Shown: positions 41,630 to 51,007, counted from the stretch's first letter. The stretch is DNA of 64,000 bases from an uncultured Collinsella sp. (GCA_958445065.1 CAUCQW010000009.1:33102-97101), one strand, 5' to 3'. The notes: a model not told the origin generated them from the sequence alone. Numbers and translations: made by a program.

Positions 41630-43645
41630 CTACATCACCTCCGCGTGAGGGGTCAAACCATTTGCCTTGAGCACCTCGTCGGGGAGCTCGGAATAGAAGT
41701 GCTCGGTGCCAGGAACGCGCTTGAAGACCGGACGGGTGTCCAGGCCAATACGCGGATGGCTCGAGCGGGGCGCGAAGCGATCACCCTTGGGGAAATCGCG
41801 CGGGCTCGGAACGGCGCCGGGCACCTGGTGCAGGCGGCCCGAACCGCTCTCGATGGACAGAACGGAACCCAGAAGACCGCGGGTGTACTCGTGGATCGGG
41901 TTGGTGAGCAGCTCCTTGGTGGGCGCCTGCTCGATAACCTGACCGGCGTACATAACCGTGATGTTATGGGCGACCTCGGCGACCAGCGCCAGGTCGTGCG
42001 AGACGAAGATCATGGCAAAGCCGAGCTTGGCCTGAAGGTCGTTGAGCAGCTTGATGACCTGCTTCTGGACGGTAACGTCCAGAGCGGTCGTGGGCTCGTC
42101 ACAGATGACCAGCTTGGGGTCGCGGGTAAGGGCCATAGCGATCAGAACACGCTGACGCTGGCCACCGGAAAGCTCATGCGGGTAGCTCTCGAGCGTACGC
42201 TTGGGGTCGAGGCCCACGAGCTCCAGGAGTTCCTCGGCGCTGCGGGTGCCGCCGCGCTTGGTGAGCTGCTTCATCTGGGCAGAGATGAGCATGGAGGGGT
42301 TAAGCGAGGACAGGGCGTCCTGATAGACCATAGCGATATCGGTACCGCGCAGGCCGAACCACTCCTTCTTGCTCATCTTGAGCAGGTCGCGACCCTCCCA
42401 GAGAACCTCGCCGGAAAGATGCTCGTCATCGTCGGTCAGGCCCATGATGGCCAGCGTGGTGATGGACTTACCGCAACCGGACTCGCCCACCAGGCCCATG
42501 GTCTGACCAGGACGGACGTCAAAGTTGACATGGTCGACGACGTTGATATCACCGTGATGCTCAAACTGGATGCAGAAGTCACGGACCGAGAGAATCGGTT
42601 CGACAGACTCGTCGGGCACATGGCGATCGTCACGCTTGAGCTCGACATCGCGCAGGGCGCCAAGGCGAGCGGAGAGGGACTGGGCTTGCTCCTTATAGGC
42701 GCGAACGGGGTCGGAGACCAGCAGATCGGCCTCGCGACGCTTGGAGGAATCGGTCGGATCCAGGGCGGCGGAGGGAGCAGCGGCCATAGCGTCGGTAATG
42801 CCCTCGGAGAGGATATTGAGCGCCAGGCAGGTGATCATGATGGCCAGGCCTGGGAACAGCGCCTGCCACCAACGGCCGGCAAGCACGCCGCCGCGGGCGT
42901 CGGCGAGGATGTTGCCCCAGGTAGCGGTGGGCTCCTGGATACCAGCGCCGATGAAGGTCAGCGAGGCCTCGAAGATGATGGCGTCGGCGACCAGGGTAAC
43001 GGTGAAGACCATGATCGGAGCGATGCAGTTACGCAGAACATGCTTGATCAAAATCCACGGAGCCTTGGCGCCGGAAACGATGACCGCGCGGACATAGTCC
43101 TCGCCGTACTCGGACACGATGTTGGCGCGCACGATACGGGCAATCTGCGGAGTGTACATAAAGCCGATGGCAAAGATGATCGACGGCACGGAGTTGCCCA
43201 GGATGGAGACGAAGACGGCCGCGAGGGCGATGCCCGGGATGGACATGATGATGTCCAAGATACGCATGATCGTCTCGGAGACGGCCTTGCGCGAAACCGC
43301 TGCAAGGGCGCCCACGACCGAGCCGCAGACCAAAGCCATGGCAGTGGCGCCAAAGCCGATAATCAGCGAGTAACGACCACCGTAGAGCATACGCGACAGA
43401 ATATCGCGACCCTTATCGTCGGTACCAAAGATAAATCCGTTGCCGGGAGCCTGGCGAGCCGTAAAGATCTCGACCGGGCTATAGGGGGCAAGAAGGGGCG
43501 CCAGAATCGCAGTCAGGGCGACCAGCACCAGCACGACGGCGGCAATCTTAGAAGACAGCGTCATCTTCTTCCAGCCACCGAGCTTGAGCCCCTTGGAGGC
43601 AGCCTTCTCGAGCTGCTCGGTTTGCTTCTCTCGAATCTTTACCAT
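41630..43645 (-). CDS. Fused ABC permease (DppC type) and ATPase (DppD type)
   Basis: 671 residues. Residues 1-290 are a DppC/OppC permease (FGTDDKGRDILSRMLYGGR, six membrane segments, coupling loop EDYVRAVIVSGAKAPWILIKHVLRN). A linker of about 60 residues (290-350) is followed by a full ATPase with Walker A LVGESGCGKSITT, signature HELSGGQRQRVLIAMA and Walker [14 protein letters not shown]. There is no frame break or internal stop. The Cys motif usual near the ATPase C terminus is replaced (GDRFAPRSSHP). Confidence 0.92.
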   Translation of the reverse strand: MVKIREKQTEQLEKAASKGLKLGGWKKMTLSSKIAAVVLVLVALTAILAPLLAPYSPVEIFTARQAPGNGFIFGTDDKGRDILSRMLYGGRYSLIIGFGATAMALVCGSVVGALAAVSRKAVSETIMRILDIIMSIPGIALAAVFVSILGNSVPSIIFAIGFMYTPQIARIVRANIVSEYGEDYVRAVIVSGAKAPWILIKHVLRNCIAPIMVFTVTLVADAIIFEASLTFIGAGIQEPTATWGNILADARGGVLAGRWWQALFPGLAIMITCLALNILSEGITDAMAAAPSAALDPTDSSKRREADLLVSDPVRAYKEQAQSLSARLGALRDVELKRDDRHVPDESVEPILSVRDFCIQFEHHGDINVVDHVNFDVRPGQTMGLVGESGCGKSITTLAIMGLTDDDEHLSGEVLWEGRDLLKMSKKEWFGLRGTDIAMVYQDALSSLNPSMLISAQMKQLTKRGGTRSAEELLELVGLDPKRTLESYPHELSGGQRQRVLIAMALTRDPKLVICDEPTTALDVTVQKQVIKLLNDLQAKLGFAMIFVSHDLALVAEVAHNITVMYAGQVIEQAPTKELLTNPIHEYTRGLLGSVLSIESGSGRLHQVPGAVPSPRDFPKGDRFAPRSSHPRIGLDTRPVFKRVPGTEHFYSELPDEVLKANGLTPHAEVM

Positions 43646-43648
43646 AAT

Positions 43649-44605
43649 CTACACCGTCCTGATGCGCGGGTTGATGAGCAGGTAGAGCATGTCAACCACG
43701 ATGTTGATGATGATGAAGGCAAGAGCAACGACGATAACGACGCCCTGAACCAGGTTCGCCTCGTTGCCCTGAACGCCCTGCAGAATCGCGGTGCCCATGC
43801 CGGGGAGGTTGAAGATAACCTCGATGACGACGGCGCCGCCCATAAGGTAACCGATCTTAAGACCGAGGGTGGTGACCGGGGTGATCAGCGCATTGCGAAG
43901 AACGTTGATGCCGACGACGACCTTCTCGGGAACGCCGGCGCCGCGGGCCATACGGACATAGTCCTTGTCGAGCTCCTCGACCATGGCGGTACGCACGATA
44001 CGAGTCATCTGGCCCGTCAGCGGAAATGCCAAGGCGATAGCGGGCATGATCATACGTCCCAGATAGCCAACCGGATTCGTGGTGAAGTGGGGCAGAGCAC
44101 CCGATGCCGGGAGCACCTTAAGGTAGGAAGAGAACAGCAGGATCAACAGAACGGCAAGCCAGAACGACGGGGTTGCCAAGCCGGCGATGGAAAAGACGCG
44201 GATCACTTGGTCCGGCCATTTATCGCGATACAGTGCCGCGATGACGCCGAGTAAAAACGAAACGACCGCACCGATGGCAAGACCGATGAAGGTCAGCTGC
44301 ATCGTGACGGGCAGGGCCGTGGAGATGCGCTTGGCAACGGAGTTGCGAGCAGCACCATAGGTGCCCATGTCGCCATGAATCAGATCGCCCATATAGCGCA
44401 CGTAGCGCACGGGCCAGGGGTCGTCCAGACCATACTTCTCATGGTACTCGGCAACCGCCTCGGGCGAGGCACCGTCACCCAACGCCGTGTAGGCGGGGTC
44501 GGTCTTGGAGAACGACATAAGGAAGAACACCAGGACGGTGACGCCCAATGCCATGATCGGCAGCGCCACAAGACGCCTTCCAATCAAACGTAGCAAGTTG
44601 TTCAC
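43649..44605 (-). CDS. ABC transporter permease (DppB/OppB type) of the sialic acid locus
   Basis: 318 residues from a GTG behind GGGGAGAG. First membrane segment LRLIGRRLVALPIMALGVTVLVFFL, then five more, with the coupling loop DYVRMARGAGVPEKVVVGINVLRNA. Pairs with the permease half of the fused protein to form the channel. Last base lies 3 nt before the next gene. Confidence 0.92.
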   Translation of the reverse strand: MNNLLRLIGRRLVALPIMALGVTVLVFFLMSFSKTDPAYTALGDGASPEAVAEYHEKYGLDDPWPVRYVRYMGDLIHGDMGTYGAARNSVAKRISTALPVTMQLTFIGLAIGAVVSFLLGVIAALYRDKWPDQVIRVFSIAGLATPSFWLAVLLILLFSSYLKVLPASGALPHFTTNPVGYLGRMIMPAIALAFPLTGQMTRIVRTAMVEELDKDYVRMARGAGVPEKVVVGINVLRNALITPVTTLGLKIGYLMGGAVVIEVIFNLPGMGTAILQGVQGNEANLVQGVVIVVALAFIIINIVVDMLYLLINPRIRTV

Positions 44606-44666
44606 GTTCTCTCCCCTTTCTTTTGTCGGTAGGACCAACTGGTATATGAGTACGGATACTCATTAC

Positions 44667-44700
44667 AAGACCCGAGCGACATCGTTGCCGCCCGGGTCTT
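44667..44700 (-). terminator. Stem-loop between binding-protein and permease genes
   Basis: AAGACCCG (44667-44674) pairs with CGGGTCTT (44693-44700) across an 18-nt loop. It lies in the 157-nt gap after the binding-protein gene and could attenuate transcription of the permease genes. Confidence 0.5.
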
Positions 44701-44762
44701 TGTTTCAACTATGAGGATACGGTCCCAACGACCGACATCCTGCATACAGACTCAAGCGAGTC

Positions 44763-46376
44763 TTACGCCTTGACGGTCGCAACGCCCCTGAAGGACATGC
44801 TCGTCGTGCCGATGCCCTTGAAGCCATCGAGGGCCTCGCCGTTGGGCGCAGTGGACGGATCGTCCCAGGAAGCGGAGACGGTCTTGACGTGGACAACGGG
44901 GTACAGAACGGCGTTGTCGGCAATGATGTCGAAGCACTCGTTCCACTTCTTCTGCTGCTCGTCGCCCTCGGCGGCAAGAGCCTCGTCCATGAGACTGTGG
45001 AGCTTCTGCCACTCAGCGGACTCCTTCCACGGGCAACGGGTCTGCATCCAGACGTTGTCGCCGTACCACCAGTTGAGCAGCAGGTCGGGGTCAGCGCCGA
45101 AGCAGGAAGGATCGCCAGGGGCAAGGAGGATATCGTAGGCCTCGCCGCCGTCGATGGCAGCGTAGGTGGCCGGCGAGGTATCGGTCTGGATGGTCACATC
45201 GAAGCCGAGAGCGTCGAGGTCGTTCTTGACCTGGGCGGCCATGCCCTTAATCTGCTCGTTGTCGGTGGTGCGCAGGGTGATAGCACCCGGGGTGATGCCA
45301 GACTCCTCGATGAGCTTCTTAGCCTTCTTGGCGTCGGTCTTGTACACCGTGGAAGCCTCATGATAGTTGGTAAAGCTCTTGGGCAGGTAGCAGCTGGCAG
45401 CGGTGGCAAGGCCGGCGAAGGTGTTGCTGACCATCTTCTCGGTGTCGAGCGCATACATGACAGCCTGACGGACCTTGACGTTGTTCCAAGGCTCCTTGGC
45501 GACGTTGAACATGATGAAGCGGGTGCCAAAACCCTGAACGTTATCGATCTTGCAGCCGGCGCTCTCGAGCTGGTCGACGGCGTCAGCGGTAACGAGCTCC
45601 ATAACGAGCGTGGAGCCCTCCTGCTGAGCGGTAACGCGAGCGGTGGGGTCGGTCAGGATGCTGTACTGGATCTTCTTATCCTCGGCAGCATACTCACCGT
45701 TGTACTCGGGGTTGGGAACCAGGGTGATCTCGGTATCGGAGATAGAGTCGTACATCCAGGGGCCGGAGCCGATCGGCTGCTTGGCGCGATCCTCCTCGGT
45801 CTGGGTGGCCGGGGTAACGCGGACGATGGCCAGACGATCCTTGAGCAGGGAGAAGTTGGGGACCTTGGTCTTGACCGTCACGGTGCTGGCGTCCTTGGCC
45901 TCGATGGACTCGAAGGGCTGGAAGAACGGAGCATAGGTAGCGGAAGCGGCGCAAGCGGTGTAGGAGGCAACGACATCGTCAGCGGTGACCTCGGTGCCAT
46001 CGGAGAACTTGGCGCCCTTGCGGATGGTGACCTCGAAAGTGGTGTCGTCCACAGACTTGGGATCGTCGGTGGCGAGCTCGTTGAAGGTGCTGTAGTCGTG
46101 GTAATCGATGCCGTAGAGGCCCTCGACGACGTGCCAGTTAGCACCCAGGCCCACAGCGGAGCCGGTGCTGGCGGGATCGAAGCTGGACGGAGCGTAAGCG
46201 GAACCAGCGGTGATCACGCCGCCGCCACGGTTGGCGGAATCGGTGGAACCGGAAGCGGAACCCTCGTCGCTGGAGTTGCCACCGCAGCCGGTGAGACCAA
46301 GCCCTGCGACAGCAGCGACGCTGCCGGTGAGGCCGAGGAACGAACGCCTGGACATACCCTTGTTGATGATGGCCAT
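44763..46376 (-). CDS. Solute-binding lipoprotein (family 5) of the sialic acid locus
   Basis: 537 residues from the ATG behind GGAGAAG. Signal region MSRRSFLGLTGSVAAVAGLGLTGCGG combines a twin-arginine motif (SRRSFLG) with a lipobox Cys. Family-5 binding-protein fold (APSSFDPASTG, NVAKEPWNNVKVRQAVMYALD, DILLAPGDPSC). Family-5 proteins mostly bind peptides, but SatA of Haemophilus ducreyi binds sialic acid, and the neighbours nanA/nanK/nanE suggest the same here. Ligand inferred. Confidence 0.88.
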   Translation of the reverse strand: MAIINKGMSRRSFLGLTGSVAAVAGLGLTGCGGNSSDEGSASGSTDSANRGGGVITAGSAYAPSSFDPASTGSAVGLGANWHVVEGLYGIDYHDYSTFNELATDDPKSVDDTTFEVTIRKGAKFSDGTEVTADDVVASYTACAASATYAPFFQPFESIEAKDASTVTVKTKVPNFSLLKDRLAIVRVTPATQTEEDRAKQPIGSGPWMYDSISDTEITLVPNPEYNGEYAAEDKKIQYSILTDPTARVTAQQEGSTLVMELVTADAVDQLESAGCKIDNVQGFGTRFIMFNVAKEPWNNVKVRQAVMYALDTEKMVSNTFAGLATAASCYLPKSFTNYHEASTVYKTDAKKAKKLIEESGITPGAITLRTTDNEQIKGMAAQVKNDLDALGFDVTIQTDTSPATYAAIDGGEAYDILLAPGDPSCFGADPDLLLNWWYGDNVWMQTRCPWKESAEWQKLHSLMDEALAAEGDEQQKKWNECFDIIADNAVLYPVVHVKTVSASWDDPSTAPNGEALDGFKGIGTTSMSFRGVATVKA

Positions 46377-46512
46377 GTCTTCTCCTATCAATAGAGAATC
46401 TTACCCGGGAGCACCTAGACGTGCCCCCGCGCAACTTGCGGACGATATATACCTTACCTACCGACGAGCCCAACTGAGGTGCCGCGCTCGGCGACCGATA
46501 CATACATACGCT

Positions 46513-46551
46513 TGAACGGTATTTACTACCGTTCACCGAATTCATTGACAA
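46513..46551 (-). promoter_or_regulatory. Probable promoter and operator of the sialic acid operon
   Basis: Minus strand: TTGTCA (46546-46551) and TAGTAA (46523-46528), 17 nt apart. The -10 lies at the centre of a perfect 9-bp dyad, TGAACGGTA-N5-TACCGTTCA (46513-46535), an ideal repressor site. A second pair of inverted decamers, CGATACATAC (46496-46505) and GTATGTATCG (46567-46576), frames the region. No regulator gene is adjacent. Confidence 0.72.
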
Positions 46552-46573
46552 ACGATTCGCCAGACAGTATGTA
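46545..46573 (+). promoter_or_regulatory. Divergent promoter-like sequence without a downstream gene
   Basis: Plus strand: TTGACA (46545-46550) and TATGTA (46568-46573), 17 nt apart. It overlaps the sialic acid operon promoter on the other strand. Between 46577 and the uvrC stop at 46742 there is no plus-strand gene, only AT-rich sequence with a CAAACGTTTTAG operator-like site near 46640-46651. Confidence 0.5.
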
Positions 46574-46576
46574 TCG

Positions 46577-46741
46577 CCGAGGTGAGATATCAGTCTTCGT
46601 CAACCCGCAGGATAGCAGGGTTGTTCACCATGGCTAGTCAAACGTTTTAGCGTTAATAAAACCCGAAATCGGCTGGTAATCGCCGTGAAATAAATGATTG
46701 AAAATCACGCAATCATGTATATCAGTTGTTTAGAGGCGTGT
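46577..46741. other. AT-rich gap between the sialic acid promoter and uvrC
   Basis: This completes the 365-nt gap between the binding-protein gene and uvrC. It holds the operator-like CAAACGTTTTAG and a weak AACCC/GGGTT repeat. I see no gene or clear terminator for uvrC. Confidence 0.4.
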
Positions 46742-48688
46742 TTAGTTTTCGGATTGCTTTGCCGCCGCCTCGGCGCGCTCGGCATTCCATGCAACGAGCG
46801 CCTCGTGAACCGCTTTGGCGACATCGGCAGGAATGCCTCGAGCTTCCGCGATCTCTTGCTCGCTCGCCGCGCGCAAACGCTTCATCGAGCCAAAATGGCG
46901 CATAAGGGCACGTTTTCTGGTGGGTCCCACGCCTGGAACGTCATCGAGTACCGAAACCGTCATGGCCTTGTCGCGCAATTCGCGATGGAACGTGATGGCA
47001 AAACGGTGCGATTCATCGCGCACCTGTTTAATTAGATAGAGCGACGCGGACCCGGTCGGCAGCACGACGGGAGTCTCGTCCCAAGGCACGAAAACCTCCT
47101 CATCGGCCTTTGCCAAGCCACAAACTGGTATATCGAGCCCAAGAGCCTCAAGTTGCTTGATCGCAGCGGTCAATTGCGGCTTACCGCCATCGACAACGAG
47201 CAAATCGGGGCGCGAGCCAAAGCGCTCGTCAGCCATGCGCTCGGGAGCATAGCGTCGTCCCAAAACCTCGGACATCGACACGAAGTCGTTTGCCTCGTCC
47301 AATTCGACCTGAATTTTAAAACGACGGTACTGGCTCTTGTCGGCGCGTCCGTTGGTAAATACCACCATCGAAGCGACCGTAAAGGTGCCATGCAGTGTAG
47401 AGATATCGAAGCACTCGATACGCAACGGCGGCGATGGCAGCGCCAACGCACTTTCGAGCTCCAAGAGTGCCCGATTGGTGCGGTCGTCAGCGTACCCCGT
47501 TCGCATCATGTAGCGCATGAGGGCATGGCGCGCATTTTTGGATGCCATATCGAGCAGACGATGCTTTTCGCCACGCTGCGGCCTATGGAGATGGCAGGAA
47601 CGCTCACGCTTGCCCGCAAGCCACTCCCCCAGCGTCTCCGCATCCTCAAGCTCGACAGAGAGGTTTATCTCAGCTGGAATATCAGCCGTCTCGTCGTAAT
47701 AGCGCTTAAGAAAGCCCGACTGGAGCTCTTCCTCGTCAACATCAAGACCCTTGTCAAGAATGAACTCGCAGGTGCGAACTGTTCGGCCCTCGCGAACGAC
47801 GAAGACGCAAGCGGCGGAGATGGTCTCCTCGCGATAGAAACCGATAACATCGATATCGACACTGGAGGGAAAAACGACTTGCTGACGGTCGTCCAGACCC
47901 CTGATGACCTCCAAACGACGTTTGACGCGGGCGGCGCGCTCAAAATCGAGCGCCTCGGCGGCCTCCGTCATCTCGGATGTCAGCTCGTCGACGACGTCCT
48001 TGCGATGGCCCGACAAAAAACGTTCGACACGTTTGACGTTCTTGGCATAGTCTGCCGGGGAAATCGCGCCGACACACGCACCCGGGCCGCGCCCGACATG
48101 ATAGTCGAAGCAGGGGCGCCCGTTTTGCGCGCAAATCATATTGACGATGTCTTCCTCGCCCTTGTGGGACTCGACGATACGGCGACAACGACGCCACTCC
48201 GCACAGGATGCGGAGCAGATGGGGATAACCTTGCGCAGCGTATCTATCGTCTCACGTGCGGCGCGGCTATCGGTATAAGGTCCAAAATAGCGCGTTCCCG
48301 GCTTATGACGCTCACGCGTGTATTTGATAGCGGGATACAGGTCGCCCTTTGTAATGGCGATAAAGGGGTAGCTCTTGTCATCCTTGAGGTCGACGTTAAA
48401 GTACGGATGGTACTGACCAATCAAATTGCGCTCGAGCACCAACGCCTCATGTTCGGTCTCCACCACGATATAGTCAAAGCTCGCCACCAGCTGCATCATC
48501 AACGGGATCTTCTGGCGCTCGTCCTGCAGCGTCACGTACTGACGCATGCGGGCGCGCAGGTTTTTCGCCTTGCCTACGTAGATGACATCGCCCTTGGCGT
48601 CTTTCCAAAGGTAGCAGCCGGGCTGCGTGGGAACGCGCGAAACCTGCTCGGCAAGCGTTGGAATGTTGTCGTGACCGGCCACGCGCAC
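46742..48688 (-). CDS. uvrC: Excinuclease ABC subunit C
   Basis: 648 residues with GTG start next to the murJ stop. GIY-YIG nuclease at the N terminus (PGCYLWKDAKGDVIYVGKAKNLRARMRQY), UVR motif near 210-245 (VVDELTSEMTEAAEALDFERAARVKRRLEVI), RNase H-like endonuclease half (IECFDISTLHGTFTVASMVVF), and C-terminal HhH (VPGVGPTRKRALMRHFGSMKRL). Makes both incisions in nucleotide excision repair. uvrA and uvrB are also in the window. Confidence 0.96.
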   Translation of the reverse strand: MRVAGHDNIPTLAEQVSRVPTQPGCYLWKDAKGDVIYVGKAKNLRARMRQYVTLQDERQKIPLMMQLVASFDYIVVETEHEALVLERNLIGQYHPYFNVDLKDDKSYPFIAITKGDLYPAIKYTRERHKPGTRYFGPYTDSRAARETIDTLRKVIPICSASCAEWRRCRRIVESHKGEEDIVNMICAQNGRPCFDYHVGRGPGACVGAISPADYAKNVKRVERFLSGHRKDVVDELTSEMTEAAEALDFERAARVKRRLEVIRGLDDRQQVVFPSSVDIDVIGFYREETISAACVFVVREGRTVRTCEFILDKGLDVDEEELQSGFLKRYYDETADIPAEINLSVELEDAETLGEWLAGKRERSCHLHRPQRGEKHRLLDMASKNARHALMRYMMRTGYADDRTNRALLELESALALPSPPLRIECFDISTLHGTFTVASMVVFTNGRADKSQYRRFKIQVELDEANDFVSMSEVLGRRYAPERMADERFGSRPDLLVVDGGKPQLTAAIKQLEALGLDIPVCGLAKADEEVFVPWDETPVVLPTGSASLYLIKQVRDESHRFAITFHRELRDKAMTVSVLDDVPGVGPTRKRALMRHFGSMKRLRAASEQEIAEARGIPADVAKAVHEALVAWNAERAEAAAKQSEN

Positions 48689-50371
48689 CTACTTGCGACG
48701 AAGCAGCGCCGAAACCTCGGGCATCTTAAGGACGACGGCAAGGCCAAAGGTAACAGCAAGCGAGACGACACCCGCAACGCAAACGTAGCCAAGAGTAATC
48801 AGAATCGAGCCGCCAAGTGCCCCGACAAAGTGTTCAAGCGCCCACATGACGCCGGCGCCTGCGGCAGCACCCAGGCCACCGAGCAAAAGGCCAAAGAAAC
48901 CGCCATGCAGGATGGATTTGACCTGAAGACCACGCAGGCGACGACGCAGCCACCACAGCGAACAGCCGACCAAGATCACGTAGTCGACGACATACGAAAG
49001 CGCGATTGCCGGCATACCGAAGCCCAGCACAACGCCAAACACCAGAACCGAGCCGGCCTGGCCGATGGCGGAATACAGGCAATAGCGGCTATAGGGCTTC
49101 ATGTCGAGCAAGGCAGAGAAGCTCTTCTGCATCAACACGACCACGCCGTAGAGCGGCAGCGAGAACGCCAGGTAGACAAGGAACTCGGACACCAGCGCCA
49201 CGCCGGACTCATCAAACTTGCCTGCACAGTAAATCATGTTGAGCGGACGCGCGAAGACAATCAGGTACAGCGCGAACGGAATCAGGAAGAACAGCATCTG
49301 GGCGACGCCACGCGAAATGCCCGTGCGGACGCTGTCGTAATCCTTCTCCTGTGCGTCGTGAGAGAGCTCGGTATAGAGCGCCGTCGAAAGCGAGGCGGCA
49401 ATCAGCGCGTAGGGCAGCGTGTACCACAGGCGTGCATAGGCGATGACGGAAGGACCAGTCTCGGGCTGGACCACCAGCGCGGCAGCGTTGGTGATAGAAG
49501 TCGAGACAAACATGCACACCGTGGCGAGCAGCGTCGGGATACCGAGCGCAATCGTCTGGCGCAGTGCGGGGTCCTTAAAGTCGATATGGATATGGGGATG
49601 CACGCCGTGCTTGCCAAGCGCGGGGATCTGACATGCCATCTGAACAAAAACACCGAGGGTCGTACCGGCCGCAATCAAGATGATGCCGGCACGTTCGCCA
49701 AACTGTGCGGACACGGGCGCAAAACCCATAAAGCTCGCAATGACGATCACATTGTTGAGGACCGGGGCAAACGTCGACCAGAAGTAGTCGCGGTGCGCGT
49801 TGAGAACGCCCGAAAACACCGAGCCCAAACCATAAAACAGAATCTGGATGGCAAAGAAACGGAACATGAACGCAGCGGTATCCATGCTGCCGCCGTCACC
49901 CGAAAGGAACGATTGCGTCCAGATAAAGCCCGGGGCGAACACGGTCCCCAACAACGAAATGCCACCCAGCACCAAAAGCAGAATGCCAAGCAGGTTGCCC
50001 ACGTACTCGTTCGAGGCCTCGCGACCCTGCTCACGCCTCACGCCCATGTACACGGGCAAAAACGCCGTCACGAGCATGCCGCCCATCACGAGTTCGTAGA
50101 GCATATTTGGCAGGTTGTTGGCGACCTGATAGGAGGACGAGAGTAGCGACATGCCGATAGCGGCCGCCATTGCCCACGTGCGGATAAAACCGGTGACGCG
50201 AGACACGATGGTCAGGATGGTCATAAGCCCGGCGGAACGACCAACCGTGGAGTAGTCCGACGAACCCATGTCGTCAGTGTCATCTCGCGACGAAGAAGCT
50301 TCGGATGAGGGTGTCTGAGGCGCAGATTCTTCTGCAAAATGAGCTCCGCGCTTCAATTCTTCCTGCGGCAT
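48689..50371 (-). CDS. murJ: Lipid II flippase MurJ
   Basis: 560 residues. The first 45 residues are an acidic, Ser-rich cytoplasmic tail. Then 14 membrane segments follow with the MurJ/MviN start VGRSAGLMTILTIVSRVTGFIRTWAMAAAIG, ANNLPNMLYELVMGGML and SLSTALYTELSHDA. Flips lipid II across the membrane for cell wall synthesis. Packed between ybaK (3 nt) and uvrC (0 nt). Confidence 0.93.
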   Translation of the reverse strand: MPQEELKRGAHFAEESAPQTPSSEASSSRDDTDDMGSSDYSTVGRSAGLMTILTIVSRVTGFIRTWAMAAAIGMSLLSSSYQVANNLPNMLYELVMGGMLVTAFLPVYMGVRREQGREASNEYVGNLLGILLLVLGGISLLGTVFAPGFIWTQSFLSGDGGSMDTAAFMFRFFAIQILFYGLGSVFSGVLNAHRDYFWSTFAPVLNNVIVIASFMGFAPVSAQFGERAGIILIAAGTTLGVFVQMACQIPALGKHGVHPHIHIDFKDPALRQTIALGIPTLLATVCMFVSTSITNAAALVVQPETGPSVIAYARLWYTLPYALIAASLSTALYTELSHDAQEKDYDSVRTGISRGVAQMLFFLIPFALYLIVFARPLNMIYCAGKFDESGVALVSEFLVYLAFSLPLYGVVVLMQKSFSALLDMKPYSRYCLYSAIGQAGSVLVFGVVLGFGMPAIALSYVVDYVILVGCSLWWLRRRLRGLQVKSILHGGFFGLLLGGLGAAAGAGVMWALEHFVGALGGSILITLGYVCVAGVVSLAVTFGLAVVLKMPEVSALLRRK

Positions 50372-50374
50372 CGC

Positions 50375-50875
50375 TCAGTCCTCTCTCGTAATCGCGGCAA
50401 CTGTCGCCCCGCAAAATGCAATTAAATCATCAGGTGCAAGCTCGAGCTGATAACCACGCTTGCCTCCCGAAATAAAAATGGTATCCCAAAGGACACATGT
50501 CTCATCAATGAGCGTCCGGTAGCGTTTTTTCATACCGACCGGACTGCAGCCGCCGCGAACGTAGCCAGTCGCCGCAAGCAAATCCTTCACATGCATCATG
50601 GCCAAGGACTTCTCCCCCGCGGCACGCGCGGCGGACTTTAGATCGAGCTCGTCGGCAACAGGGATGCAGCACACGACTTGGTCGTTGGACGGCGTCACGC
50701 AGACCAAGGTCTTAAATCCTTGACCGGGCTCCTCGCCAAGCTGCTCCGAAATCGCGACCCCCAGGCCCGCCGACTCATCACCATCGTCTTCGTACGTATG
50801 TAGAACATAGGAAATGCCGGCGCTTTCCAGCTCGCGCATCGCATTGGTTTTTGGCGTCTTTACAGCCTTTGCCAT
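50375..50875 (-). CDS. ybaK: Cys-tRNA(Pro)/Cys-tRNA deacylase YbaK
   Basis: 166 residues; ATG behind AAAGGA. Trans-editing enzyme that hydrolyses Cys-tRNA(Pro). Family features: KTPKTNAMRELESAGISYVLHTYE, the catalytic Lys region GFKTLVCV, LDLKSAARAAGEKSLAM and GGCSPVGMKKRYRTLID. Followed by murJ after 3 nt. A stem-loop at 50957-50987 separates it from uvrA. Confidence 0.93.
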   Translation of the reverse strand: MAKAVKTPKTNAMRELESAGISYVLHTYEDDGDESAGLGVAISEQLGEEPGQGFKTLVCVTPSNDQVVCCIPVADELDLKSAARAAGEKSLAMMHVKDLLAATGYVRGGCSPVGMKKRYRTLIDETCVLWDTIFISGGKRGYQLELAPDDLIAFCGATVAAITRED

Positions 50876-50956
50876 GGCATATCCTTTCCCTCGCATTCGG
50901 ACGCAAGAATTAAGTATATGTCCAATTCGGCTGCATACGTCACTTCGACACAGCAA

Positions 50957-50987
50957 GCGCCATCGAATCACAAGGAGTCGATGGCGC
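50957..50987 (-). terminator. Stem-loop after uvrA
   Basis: GCGCCATCGA (50957-50966) pairs with TCGATGGCGC (50978-50987). It lies about 20 nt past the uvrA stop. No strong T-run follows on the minus strand. Confidence 0.55.
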
Positions 50988-51007
50988 CCATAAACTGAAT
51001 CGCCTAT

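Noticed and set aside
40580..44254. Very long plus-strand open frame (over 1200 codons) opposite the ABC transporter genes
   Set aside because: The minus strand carries clear Walker, signature and permease motifs throughout. The antisense frame has no domain, no ribosome binding site, and low-complexity Gly/Asp/His-rich composition typical of mirror frames in GC-rich genes.
47153..50146. Plus-strand open frame of about 1000 codons across uvrC and murJ
   Set aside because: It crosses two well-defined minus-strand genes and contains no domain features; it is a composition effect.
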